Origin: a bacterium
GTDB taxonomy: Bacteria; Myxococcota_A; Bradymonadia; Bradymonadales; Bradymonadaceae
Length of the DNA: 64,000 nucleotides
Direction: 5' to 3'
Assembly: GCA_030427705.1 (NCBI GenBank)
Contig: JAUIBR010000012.1
Coordinates: forward strand, 1 to 64,000
Each line of letters begins with the position of its first letter. Within the stretch, counting starts at the first letter, position 1. Position numbers and translations under genes: made by a program. Positions 53,623 through 61,973 of the stretch are shown here, piece after piece. The notes below the pieces were generated by a model that saw only the letters and a program-made list of their open reading frames with translations, had not been told where the DNA came from and ran no database searches.

Positions 53623-54510
53623 ATGGTTTCTGAAATTTTCAATCCTGAACGCTGGCGACCTGTTGAAGGCTTCGACTTTCAGGACATCACGTATCACCGC
53701 TCGACCGAGTTTGGTTGTGTGCGAATTGCATTCAACCGACCTGAAGTGCGCAATGCGTTTCGACCAGCCACGGTGGACGAGCTGTACACCGCGCTGGACC
53801 ACGCACGCATGTGGAGCGACGTCGGCGTCATCTTGCTAACTGGCAACGGACCGTCACCTAAAGATGGTGGTTGGGCGTTTTGCTCCGGTGGCGACCAGCG
53901 CATTCGCGGAAAGGACGGCTATAAGTACGAAGGTGTGGAAGGTGTCGACCCTGCCAAACTCGGTCGGCTGCACATCCTTGAAGTGCAACGCCTGATTCGA
54001 TTCATGCCCAAAGTGGTCATCGCTGTGGTCCCAGGTTGGGCAGTCGGTGGCGGTCACAGTCTTCATGTCGTTTGCGACCTGACGCTCGCCAGCGAAGAGC
54101 ACGCGACCTTCAAACAAACCGATGCAGACGTTGCGAGCTTCGATGCTGGCTATGGTTCCGCGTATCTGGCACGTCAGGTCGGCCAGAAGCGCGCTCGCGA
54201 GATCTTCTTCCTCGGCCGAAATTATTCGGCTCAAGACGCGTTTGATATGGGAATGGTGAATGCAGTCATCCCTCACGCGGACCTTGAAGAAGAGGCCCTG
54301 CAATGGGCGCGGGAATGCATGAAGAGCCCAACTGCCATCCGCATGTCGAAGTTTGCCTTCAATATGATTGACGATGGTCTGGTGGGTCAGCAGGTGTTCG
54401 CTGGTGAGGCGACACGATTGGCCTATGGTACGGAAGAAGCAAAGGAAGGACGGGACGCGTTTTTGGAAAAGCGCAAACAGGACTTCTCGGACTTCCCGTG
54501 GCATTTCTGA
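53623..54510 (+). CDS. menB: 1,4-dihydroxy-2-naphthoyl-CoA synthase
   Basis: 295 residues from ATG 53623 with GGAG upstream. Crotonase fold with MenB marks: NRPEVRNAF, FCSGGDQRIRG, VPGWAVGGGHSLHVVCDLT and the C-terminal FLEKRKQDFSDFPWHF. It closes the naphthoate ring in menaquinone synthesis, which suits a menaquinol-using alternative complex III. No other men gene is in the window. The desaturase gene follows after 75 bp. Confidence 0.95.
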   Translation: MVSEIFNPERWRPVEGFDFQDITYHRSTEFGCVRIAFNRPEVRNAFRPATVDELYTALDHARMWSDVGVILLTGNGPSPKDGGWAFCSGGDQRIRGKDGYKYEGVEGVDPAKLGRLHILEVQRLIRFMPKVVIAVVPGWAVGGGHSLHVVCDLTLASEEHATFKQTDADVASFDAGYGSAYLARQVGQKRAREIFFLGRNYSAQDAFDMGMVNAVIPHADLEEEALQWARECMKSPTAIRMSKFAFNMIDDGLVGQQVFAGEATRLAYGTEEAKEGRDAFLEKRKQDFSDFPWHF

Positions 54511-54585
54511 CGCAAATACTGCGCACGTCACCGGATTGACATTCGATCGTCGATTAATAAAATCCGGGCGATTGCTGATTTTGAT

Positions 54586-55518
54586 ATGAGATACACAGCC
54601 GACATCCGAACCCTCTTTGCAGTGACGTTGTACTTCGTCGTGCTTGCCGTTGGTTTTGCCCAAGAGTTCTCCTGGGTGACGTTCGCGTTTGCTGTACCTC
54701 TTGCGTGGTTGGCGTTCACCTGTGCGGTCATCACGCATAACACCATCCATACGCCTGTCTTCAAGTCGAAGACGGCGAACCGCATCTTCCAAATCATCCT
54801 CACGCTTTCTTATGGGCACCCTGTCAGCGCGTATGTTCCAGGGCACAACCTGTCACATCACATGCACACGCAATCGGCCAAGGACGTGATGCGCACAACC
54901 AAAGCGCGCTTTCGCTGGAACTTCCTGAACCAACTTCTGTTCGTATTCGTTGTTGGACCTGCCATCGCGAAAGCGGACAAAGAGTACGTTCAAGCAATGC
55001 GCAAGAAGCGCCCAGTCTGGTTCCGACAATGGGTGATTGAATTTGCGGCGATGTTCATGGCGACTGGCGGGTTGCTGGTTTTGGATTGGCGAAAGGCGCT
55101 GGTCCTTTACATCGTGCCTCACTTCTTCGCCGCATGGGGCATCATCGGTATCAACTTCGCGCAACATGACGGTTGCGATGAAAACCACCCTTACAATCAC
55201 TCTCGAAATTTCACCGGCTACCTCATCAACTTCTTCCTGTTCAACAACGGGTTTCATGGCATCCACCATGACAAACCGAACATGCACTGGAGCTTGTTGC
55301 GAGACGCCCATAACGAGTTGATCTCGCCGCATATCCACCCGAACCTCGAACAAAAGTCGTTGTTCGGCTACCTGTTCCGTGCCCACATCTGGCCTGGCAA
55401 ACGCCTTGATTATCTGGGTAACCCGGTGGTTCTACCCGAGCCCGTCCCCGATGAATCGTGGGTTCCTCGAAAGAAGGACCTCGGCGAGGTGCTGGCACAC
55501 GGTGCGGTCGAGAACTAG
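54586..55518 (+). CDS. Fatty acid desaturase family membrane protein
   Basis: 310 residues, about four to five spans. Three histidine boxes for a di-iron centre: HNTIH, HNLSHH and HGIHH, plus further NFAQHDGC. It belongs to the membrane-bound desaturase/hydroxylase superfamily; an acyl-lipid or carotenoid-type substrate cannot be told. Its stop interlocks with the MarR gene stop on the other strand (CTAG). Confidence 0.9.
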   Translation: MRYTADIRTLFAVTLYFVVLAVGFAQEFSWVTFAFAVPLAWLAFTCAVITHNTIHTPVFKSKTANRIFQIILTLSYGHPVSAYVPGHNLSHHMHTQSAKDVMRTTKARFRWNFLNQLLFVFVVGPAIAKADKEYVQAMRKKRPVWFRQWVIEFAAMFMATGGLLVLDWRKALVLYIVPHFFAAWGIIGINFAQHDGCDENHPYNHSRNFTGYLINFFLFNNGFHGIHHDKPNMHWSLLRDAHNELISPHIHPNLEQKSLFGYLFRAHIWPGKRLDYLGNPVVLPEPVPDESWVPRKKDLGEVLAHGAVEN

Positions 55519-55964
55519 CGGTCAACCACACCAAGTAGATGGGTGAGGATTTGGTTCAATTGAACCATTTCGCCGTCCGGTATTTGTGCGGCCAATTCTT
55601 CCTCGAACGCGCGTAGCTCACCTAGTCCATGCAGGATCATTCCTGGTTTGAATCGTACGAGTTTCGCCCGGCCATCCTGAGGATCCGGTACTTTTTCTAG
55701 ACCACCGGCGTCGACCAACTCATCCACCAACGTGGCGACCGCTTGTTTGCTGATACCCAGGCGGTCGGCGAGCACGGTGATTCGCGTGCCTTCAAAATCA
55801 ATATGCGGAAAGAGATTGGTGTGCGCGGGCCGAATATTCGTAAGCCCCGATGCGCTCTGAAGTCTCGCTAGGGCCTGCTCGTTGACCAAGCGAGCCGCCT
55901 TGAACAGAAGCTGCAGTGTGCTCTGCTGCTTGGCTGTCTCTATCGCGTCGACATCAAGCGTCAT
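55515..55964 (-). CDS. MarR-family transcriptional regulator
   Basis: 149 residues from ATG 55964, overlapping the DUF4336 stop by 4 nt (ATGA). Winged helix region: GTRITVLADRLGISKQAVATLVDEL (shown in part) followed by the wing GGLEKVPDPQDGRAKLV. Typical short MarR length. It is co-transcribed with the DUF4336 gene, and a palindrome upstream of that gene is a likely binding site, suggesting self-control. Ligand unknown. Confidence 0.9.
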   Translation of the reverse strand: MTLDVDAIETAKQQSTLQLLFKAARLVNEQALARLQSASGLTNIRPAHTNLFPHIDFEGTRITVLADRLGISKQAVATLVDELVDAGGLEKVPDPQDGRAKLVRFKPGMILHGLGELRAFEEELAAQIPDGEMVQLNQILTHLLGVVDR

Positions 55965-56674
55965 GCCGCCACCAGTTGTTTGGCCGGTGCGGCGGACAAC
56001 ATCCATCCCACGGCTTGAATATAGTCAATCTTGGCTGTCGGCCCTTCTAGAATCCGGCCATGACACATGACGACCCGGTCAATATCCCAATCCGACGTGG
56101 CTTGGACCGAACGCCCAGCAGCGGCCCGGTCTTTCGTGGCAAACCGCCAAACCATGCTCTGTTGTGGTCGCTGCCAAACCCCAACTAGCGTGAACAGGAT
56201 CTTCGAGCGCCAGTTACTCACTTCGTGAACGTTGAAAATCAAATCCGTGCACAACACGGTGTTCGACGGCCTATGCAGGAACACGACCTCGTTCATGTCG
56301 GGCGCACCGTCAATAAACTGCCAATCAATTTCGGGCCATGGACTGGTACCACTGAGTTCATTGTCGAACTCGATGTCATCGCGTTTCTGTGCGAGACCGG
56401 GCGCGGCCCAGGTTTCTGCGTCTGGAAACGCGGCCACGGCTTGGGGGAAAAACAAATGATGCAGCTTGCTCGGCGCGACGAGCCATCCAACCTCGCCGAG
56501 CACGTCGATCTCATCCTTCAGTGGCTCAATCGGGATCGGTGAATGGATCCAAAGCCGTCCGTCTTCGAGGCGGATGATGGTCATCCGTGTGTTGAAATGA
56601 AATCCTCCGGGAACATAGAGGTCGTGGTCCGCACACCAGATGTTTTCTGCGATTTTCGAAAGTTTATTCGCCAT
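55961..56674 (-). CDS. DUF4336 protein (metallo-beta-lactamase-like fold)
   Basis: 237 residues from ATG 56674 with GAGGAA. N-terminus IAENIWCADHDLYVPGGFHF followed by RMTIIRLEDGRLWIHSPIPI and VAPSKLHHLFFP matches DUF4336, a family with a metallo-beta-lactamase-like layout (cf. HLFFPQA, CHGRILEG). Enzyme activity has not been defined. Operon with the MarR regulator that follows. Confidence 0.88.
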   Translation of the reverse strand: MANKLSKIAENIWCADHDLYVPGGFHFNTRMTIIRLEDGRLWIHSPIPIEPLKDEIDVLGEVGWLVAPSKLHHLFFPQAVAAFPDAETWAAPGLAQKRDDIEFDNELSGTSPWPEIDWQFIDGAPDMNEVVFLHRPSNTVLCTDLIFNVHEVSNWRSKILFTLVGVWQRPQQSMVWRFATKDRAAAGRSVQATSDWDIDRVVMCHGRILEGPTAKIDYIQAVGWMLSAAPAKQLVAA

Positions 56675-56699
56675 GCTTTCCTCACTCGTCAACCTTGGC

Positions 56700-56713
56700 T
56701 GACCATTTAGTCA
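56700..56713. promoter_or_regulatory. Probable MarR operator
   Basis: TGACCATTTAGTCA: arms TGACCA and TAGTCA, one mismatch from perfect, placed 26 bp before the DUF4336 start. More TGAC/GTCA half-sites lie on both sides, at 56688-56690 and 56722-56726. Confidence 0.5.
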
Positions 56714-57326
56714 ACCCAACCTGACCAAATTCACCTCAGATGTCAAAACAAAAGTGGACCCCGCCGAAGCTGAGGGTGTCGTTTCCGTTGTGTTCATGGA
56801 GTGGGCGCTTTCGCGCGTGTCAAAACGATGGCGATCGCCGATTGCGCATTTTGGCCACCGAGGGGAACCGAGATCCGTGAGGCCCACCGAGATTTCTTTC
56901 TCATCATTCCGTGGCGGCTGGGCATTTCAAGCAGTGCAACTGGGCTAGAGTGAAGGTGCCACGCCGTCAGGCGTAGGAACCGTAGCGTCGGTCAGGCGGC
57001 AGCAAGAGGCGGTGTGATGTCCGTGTGGACGCTTCGTGAACGGAGTTTGGCTTCTGCCAAACGAGTGAATCGACTGCGGCCAAAGCGGATATCGCCCGAC
57101 TCGCAGCGAAGCCAAAAACCACGGAACTCTCTGTGGGTCCTCACGGGCTTCGGTGGGCCCTCTGTGGTAAGAAACGCAATCTACAATCCGACATACGACA
57201 ACGCGTCTGCTCACAAATTGAGCACCCTGCACCAAATGACTGCTTAGGAATCGTTGATGGCTTGCCGATGTTCACCGTTTCCATTTATGGTCACGCGTCT
57301 ATGCGTCGACCAAAAAGGAGTCAGTC
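56714..57326. other. Unexplained 600-bp noncoding region upstream of glnS
   Basis: No credible gene. It holds several small hairpins: ACGCC/GGCGT (56961-56965/56970-56974) and GTTTGGC/GCCAAAC (57045-57051/57056-57062), and repeated CTCTGTGG around 57128 and 57160. A structured RNA or a decayed gene are both possible. The glnS ribosome site AAGGAG is at 57315-57320. Confidence 0.4.
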
Positions 57327-59642
57327 GTGTCGAAGCCGGAAGAGACAAAGTCGAATTTCATCCGAACCATCATTGATGAAGACCTCGCGAGCGGTAAGCA
57401 CCAGTCCATCGTGACCCGCTTCCCGCCTGAGCCGAACGGCTACTTGCACATCGGCCATGCGAAGTCGATCTGTCTCAATTTTGGGCTGGCACAAGACTAC
57501 CCAGGTCGTTGCCATCTGCGGTTTGACGATACAAACCCGGTGACCGAAGACACCGAGTACGTCGAAAGCATTCAGAACGACATCAAGTGGCTCGGCTTTG
57601 ATTGGGGAGAGCACCTTTATTTCGCGTCCGACTATTTCGAGCGGATGTACGATCTTGCGGTGGTTCTCATCAAGAAAGGTAAGGCATACGTGGACGACCA
57701 GCCTGTCGACGATATCCGCGAACAGCGCGGCACGTTCGAAAAACCAGGGGTCGAAAGTCCAAATCGAAACCGCTCGGTTGAAGAGAACCTCGACCTTTTT
57801 CGACGAATGCGCGAAGGCGAGTTTGAGGACGGCGCGATGGTGTTGCGGGCGAAGATCGATATGACGTCGCCGAACATTCTCATGCGCGACCCCCTGCTCT
57901 ATCGCATCAAACATGCGCATCACCACCGCACGGGCGACGATTGGTGCATCTATCCAATGTACGACTACGCACATTGTCTGGAAGATGCGATCGAAGAGGT
58001 GACGCATTCGATATGTACGCTCGAATTCGAGAACAATCGCGAGCTGTACGACTGGGTCATCGCCGAAACCGAGATTGAGCATGCGCCTCGGCAGTATGAA
58101 TTCGCCCGACTGAGCCTCAACTACACGGTGATGAGCAAGCGCAAGTTGCTCCAGTTGGTGAAGGACAATCATGTGGATGGCTGGGATGATCCGCGCATGC
58201 CGACGGTTGCCGGGATGCGTCGACGCGGCGTCACACCCGAGGCCATTCGTCGGTTTGCAGACATCATCGGCGTCGCCAAGGCGAACAGCACGGTGGACGT
58301 GAGCTTGTTCGAGTATTGCATCCGCGACGACCTTAACCACCGCGCAAAGCGCGTGATGTGTGTCACCGACCCGTTGAAGGTCGTCATCACGAACTACCCT
58401 GAAGGTGAGATCGAGGAGCTTGACGCCAACTACTGGCCGGAAGATGTCCCCAAAGACGAATACCGAAAGGTCCCGTTCTCGCGCGAAGTCTACATCGAAC
58501 GCGCAGACTTTGATGAAAACCCACCGAAGGGATGGCGACGGCTGGCGCCGGGCGTTGAGGTCCGGTTCCGCTACGCCTATTACGTGACCTGTACAGACGT
58601 CATCAAAGACGACGAAGGCAATATCGTTGAGCTGCATTGCACCTACGACCCCGAGACCCGCGGTGGTTGGGTGCCGCACCGCAAAGTGAAAGGGACGTTG
58701 CACTGGGTTAGCGCCGCTGCCGGCTTGCCATGCAAGGTCAACCTCTACGACCGCCTGTTCACGGAAGAGAACCCCGGCGGGCATCCGGAACGAGACTTCT
58801 TGGAGTTCCTGAACCCGCAATCCCTGGTTGTAGCCGATGGATTTGTCGAGCCGAGCGTCAAAGATGAAAACGCGGGAACTCGCTACCAATTCGAACGGCT
58901 CGGCTTCTTCTGCTCCGATATGGAGTCGACGAGCGACGCGTTGGTCTTCAATCGAATTGTGACGCTCAAAGATTCTTGGGCGAAGCAGACTTCGGACGAG
59001 AAGCCGGAACAGGCGTCGACGCCGAAAACGAAAAACGATGCACCCAAGCGTTCCGCTAAGGAAGTCCGCGCAGAAGAACGTGCGAAGGAACACGCTGAGG
59101 ATCCGGCGTTGGCGGCGCGATACGCCAAGTACCATGGCGAGTTTGGATTGAACGAGAAATTGTCAGACCTACTGGCTGGCGACTCTCGATTCACGTCCTA
59201 CTTCGATGGTCTGGCCGCAGAATGCGACCCGAAACTGGCGGCCGTCTGGCTGGTGGAAGAGCTTGCGCCGAATGTGGCGGACGATGCTGAGTTTGTCGCC
59301 CTTCCGTTCACGAGCGCTCAGTTCTTGGAGCTAATCGCGCTCGTCGATGGCAATGAGATCTCGACCGCGGCAGGACGCGAGGTGCTCGCCGAGATGATTG
59401 AATCTGGCGGTTCTGCGGAGGCGATTGTAGATGCGAAAGGTCTTCGTATCGTCTCTGACGCGGCGTCGCTTGGCCCAATCATCGACAAGGTCATCACTGA
59501 TAATGACGCGATGCTGACACAGTACCGTGACGGCAATAAGAAACTCATCGGTTTCTTCATCGGGCAGGTCATGAAGGCGACCGGCGGCGCTGCTGACGCA
59601 ACGGCGGTTCGAGAACTTTTGGCTAAAAAACTCGACGCGTAG
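57327..59642 (+). CDS. glnS: Glutaminyl-tRNA synthetase with C-terminal YqeY-like domain
   Basis: 771 residues, GTG start with AAGGAG six bases upstream. Class I synthetase with HIGH at 41-44 ([12 protein letters not shown]) and VMSKRKL at about 268; anticodon-binding beta-barrels to about 555. A charged linker (about 555-595) joins a GatB/YqeY-type domain of some 150 residues ([15 protein letters not shown]..., then [20 protein letters not shown], the tRNA-binding tail). Deinococcus GlnRS has such an extension, needed for tRNA(Gln) recognition. Confidence 0.95.
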   Translation: MSKPEETKSNFIRTIIDEDLASGKHQSIVTRFPPEPNGYLHIGHAKSICLNFGLAQDYPGRCHLRFDDTNPVTEDTEYVESIQNDIKWLGFDWGEHLYFASDYFERMYDLAVVLIKKGKAYVDDQPVDDIREQRGTFEKPGVESPNRNRSVEENLDLFRRMREGEFEDGAMVLRAKIDMTSPNILMRDPLLYRIKHAHHHRTGDDWCIYPMYDYAHCLEDAIEEVTHSICTLEFENNRELYDWVIAETEIEHAPRQYEFARLSLNYTVMSKRKLLQLVKDNHVDGWDDPRMPTVAGMRRRGVTPEAIRRFADIIGVAKANSTVDVSLFEYCIRDDLNHRAKRVMCVTDPLKVVITNYPEGEIEELDANYWPEDVPKDEYRKVPFSREVYIERADFDENPPKGWRRLAPGVEVRFRYAYYVTCTDVIKDDEGNIVELHCTYDPETRGGWVPHRKVKGTLHWVSAAAGLPCKVNLYDRLFTEENPGGHPERDFLEFLNPQSLVVADGFVEPSVKDENAGTRYQFERLGFFCSDMESTSDALVFNRIVTLKDSWAKQTSDEKPEQASTPKTKNDAPKRSAKEVRAEERAKEHAEDPALAARYAKYHGEFGLNEKLSDLLAGDSRFTSYFDGLAAECDPKLAAVWLVEELAPNVADDAEFVALPFTSAQFLELIALVDGNEISTAAGREVLAEMIESGGSAEAIVDAKGLRIVSDAASLGPIIDKVITDNDAMLTQYRDGNKKLIGFFIGQVMKATGGAADATAVRELLAKKLDA

Positions 59643-59690
59643 CCCCATCTATTCGAAACTACTGAAGTTCCGGTCCGCTCTAATCACGAT

Positions 59691-59718
59691 TTGAACGCGA
59701 TCGAAACTGTTATATAGT
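59691..59718 (+). promoter_or_regulatory. Promoter for the Cys-rich lipoprotein gene
   Basis: TTGAAC (59691-59696), 16-bp spacer, TATAGT (59713-59718), 54 bp before the start codon. Confidence 0.55.
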
Positions 59719-59772
59719 CGTCACAGCAACGCCACTTTTGGCGGCATTGATATTAATCACGGAGGCATCTCG

Positions 59773-60267
59773 ATGCGTAAGGCTCTATTTTACTGTTTGA
59801 TGGTTCTCGCTCTCGCTTTCACCGCATGTGGTGATGACGATGACGATAAAGGCAATAACGCGAATAACGTTAACAACGTTAACAACAGCAATAACGCTAA
59901 CAACAGCAACAACGCGAACAACAGCAACAACACGACTGCTGTCATGGACGCGTGCACCAACGACGCTGACAAAGCAATCCTCAACGACGGCACGACCGAC
60001 GCTTCAGGTGCTGCTTCGGACTGCGCACTCGTCGAAGGTTGCTTGAGCGATGCTGACCCAGAAGGTTGCTCGACCACGTGTGTTTCGGAAGCAACGGGCC
60101 TCAGCGAAGATTGCTCGTCCTGCTACGGTGGTGCAGTTTCATGCTCCATCGCAAACTGCTTGACCGAGTGTGCTGCTGACCCAGGTAGCGACGAATGTGG
60201 TCAATGCCAGGTCGACAACGGCTGCATCTCGGCATTCGAGACTTGCGCTGGTGACTACGAGAACTAA
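59773..60267 (+). CDS. Cysteine-rich lipoprotein with Asn-rich linker, 164 aa
   Basis: Lipobox FTAC at about 16-19 followed by GDDDDDK, an acidic +2 region, then an NN(A/V/S) linker to about residue 52 and a mature domain of 110 residues with 12 cysteines (e.g. CSSCYGGAVSC, CGQCQVDNGC). No family recognised; a small disulfide-rich surface protein is likely. RBS GGAGG precedes ATG 59773. It has its own promoter and a strong terminator, so a single-gene transcript. Confidence 0.8.
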   Translation: MRKALFYCLMVLALAFTACGDDDDDKGNNANNVNNVNNSNNANNSNNANNSNNTTAVMDACTNDADKAILNDGTTDASGAASDCALVEGCLSDADPEGCSTTCVSEATGLSEDCSSCYGGAVSCSIANCLTECAADPGSDECGQCQVDNGCISAFETCAGDYEN

Positions 60268-60292
60268 TTTCCGATTAGTTTTCGCTCGAATC

Positions 60293-60320
60293 AAAGGGTC
60301 GGCTGATGCCGGCCCTTTTT
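60293..60320 (+). terminator. Strong intrinsic terminator
   Basis: AAAGGGTCGGC (60293-60303) and GCCGGCCCTTT (60308-60318) form an 11-bp stem with one wobble, TGAT loop, then a run of T. Confidence 0.9.
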
Positions 60321-60396
60321 CGTTTCTTGTGTGCTTGAACCAAACGCCCCTTTCCGAGAGACTGTCCGCACGATTTCAAAATTGTGCTGAGGAGAC

Positions 60397-61617
60397 ATGA
60401 TGAAACGATGGATTCTGCTTAGTGCCCTGGCTGTAGGCCTGATGGCATGCGGTGATGACGATACGAAGTCAGGCACCGACAACAACGAAAACAACGTCAA
60501 TAACGTCAACAACGTTAACAACGTCAATAACGTCAACAATTCGAACAACGCAAACAACTCGAATAACGCGAACAACTCGAACAACGCGAACAACTCGAAC
60601 AACGCGAACAACTCGAACAACGCGAACAATTCGAACAACGCGAACAACTCGAACAACAATAATACTGGCAATCAGATTACGTGGCCGGCTACGCCTGCAG
60701 AATTTGCAACGACGGCCGAAGCAAACACGTACATCTCGGACTTGCAGATCCCGGAGGTAGCCGAAGGTGTTCCGACGTGCTGCAAGGACTTCGGAGCAAT
60801 CTCCGCCAATCCTGGTGAGTTCGACAACGCGCTCGCGGTGCTTCAATCGCAGCTTGGCGGTTTTGGTTTGGATCTACAGGGCGCCGTCACTGACGCCTTG
60901 GTAGACGGTGACTTCGTCATCCTTCTGGACCACCGGCAACTTGACGGTGCGACGGACCCAGACGGTTTCGTTCTTTCGTGGTTGGCAGGCGGATACGCGC
61001 CGGGCACCACCTACCAAACGGCCTCGACGGGCGCCGGACAATTCTTGGTTTCCCCTGAGTCATTCCAAAACATGACGACCGGTGAACCACAGATCGTCTT
61101 CAACCCAGCGTCGATGAACAATGGTTCGATGGCTGCTGGTCCGGATCCAATCCGATTGCTGCTGCCACTGGGCTTCGCCCTGCTTGACGTGTCCGTACAA
61201 CAAGCTGAAGTCACAGGTATGGCGACCATCAGCAACGACGGCGTCGCATACACGCAAGGTACGCTTGGCGGGTATGTCACGCTAGACGACCTCTACGGAG
61301 CTCTCAACGGCATCATCAATTCCAGCTGCGCATGCTTGAACCTCTCGCAAGACGTCTACACCAAGACGGGCGACGAGTGGGGAAGCACCTGCGTCGACGC
61401 CGCAACCGCCTGTCCTAACCCTGCAGACGAAATCTGCGTGGTCCTGGCGGGCAACGGCAGCGTCCTCAACGGCGAAGTCTGTGGTCTCGTCCCAACACTT
61501 TTGAATGGTTCGGCCGACATCGACGTCGATGCTTCTGGAGACGACACCTACGAGGCACTCTCCGTCGGATTCGAATGGACCGGTGTGAACGCCGAAATCA
61601 CGGGCGTGGAAAACTAA
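60397..61617 (+). CDS. Lipoprotein with long Asn-rich linker, 406 aa, unknown domain
   Basis: Lipobox LMAC at about 15-18, then GDDDTK. Residues about 29-92 are an NN(V/S/A) linker, the longest in the window. The mature domain (from about 95) has a beta-rich core of some 300 residues with a CCKDF pair and later cysteines (SCACLN, TCVDAATAC). No family recognised. RBS GAGGAG fits ATG 60397; ATG 60400 is equally possible. Followed by a clear terminator. Confidence 0.8.
   Translation: MMKRWILLSALAVGLMACGDDDTKSGTDNNENNVNNVNNVNNVNNVNNSNNANNSNNANNSNNANNSNNANNSNNANNSNNANNSNNNNTGNQITWPATPAEFATTAEANTYISDLQIPEVAEGVPTCCKDFGAISANPGEFDNALAVLQSQLGGFGLDLQGAVTDALVDGDFVILLDHRQLDGATDPDGFVLSWLAGGYAPGTTYQTASTGAGQFLVSPESFQNMTTGEPQIVFNPASMNNGSMAAGPDPIRLLLPLGFALLDVSVQQAEVTGMATISNDGVAYTQGTLGGYVTLDDLYGALNGIINSSCACLNLSQDVYTKTGDEWGSTCVDAATACPNPADEICVVLAGNGSVLNGEVCGLVPTLLNGSADIDVDASGDDTYEALSVGFEWTGVNAEITGVEN
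60481..60663 (+). repeat. Coding tandem repeat for the NNx linker
   Basis: About 183 bp of AAC-rich triplet repeats; from about 60540 to 60650 an 18-bp unit (AACTCGAACAACGCGAAC and near copies) recurs about six times with little divergence. Units of 9 or 18 bp keep the reading frame. Confidence 0.85.
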
Positions 61618-61670
61618 GCCTCTCAGATTTCTGAGGGAGGACACCGACCCGCCTCTCGACCAGTATTTAC

Positions 61671-61705
61671 AAGCCCCACGGCAATTTGATTGTCGTGGGG
61701 TTTTT
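61671..61705 (+). terminator. Intrinsic terminator after the 406-aa lipoprotein gene
   Basis: CCCCACG (61674-61680) and CGTGGGG (61694-61700), with an inner CAAT/ATTG stem, then T5. Confidence 0.88.
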
Positions 61706-61973
61706 GCGTTTTGAGCCGATTTGGTTCGATTTGTGCCGAAATCGGCGGACAAAAATGTCTGCTCGTAAAAACCAAATAAAGTCAGACGCTTAACCCCACT
61801 TCTTCGACATCCCAGGGATAGACTGGAGTAACCGTACGGCACCCGTTTCTGAAACATCTCATCGCGCCAAACCCACCAAAAACAACAAACTTATTACAAA
61901 TCAACATGTTAGCAATGTTGGCATTGCCGTTGCAATGTGGGGCCGCGACTTCGAAAACTGACTGGAGGAAGAG
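61706..61973. other. Noncoding gap before the vWA lipoprotein gene
   Basis: With the terminator this makes a 356-bp gap. It includes repeated GCAATG and an inverted pair CAATG/CATTG (61915-61919/61924-61928), which may be regulatory. I see no gene. RBS GGAGGAAGAG lies just before ATG 61974. Confidence 0.4.

Noticed and set aside
56985-57020. SRP (4.5S) RNA-like GGTCAGGC...AGCAAG
   Set aside because: The GGAA/AGCAGC loop arrangement and long paired arm of SRP RNA are not present.
56945-57235. 96-codon minus-strand frame upstream of glnS
   Set aside because: No RBS, no motif, low-information composition; kept only as noncoding region.
57321-59135. 604-codon frame antisense to glnS
   Set aside because: Opposite a certain glnS; composition is that of a reverse-complement shadow, with no ribosome site or motif.
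60481-60663. CRISPR-like array
   Set aside because: Repeats are triplet-phased, inside a gene, without unique spacers, and there are no cas genes.
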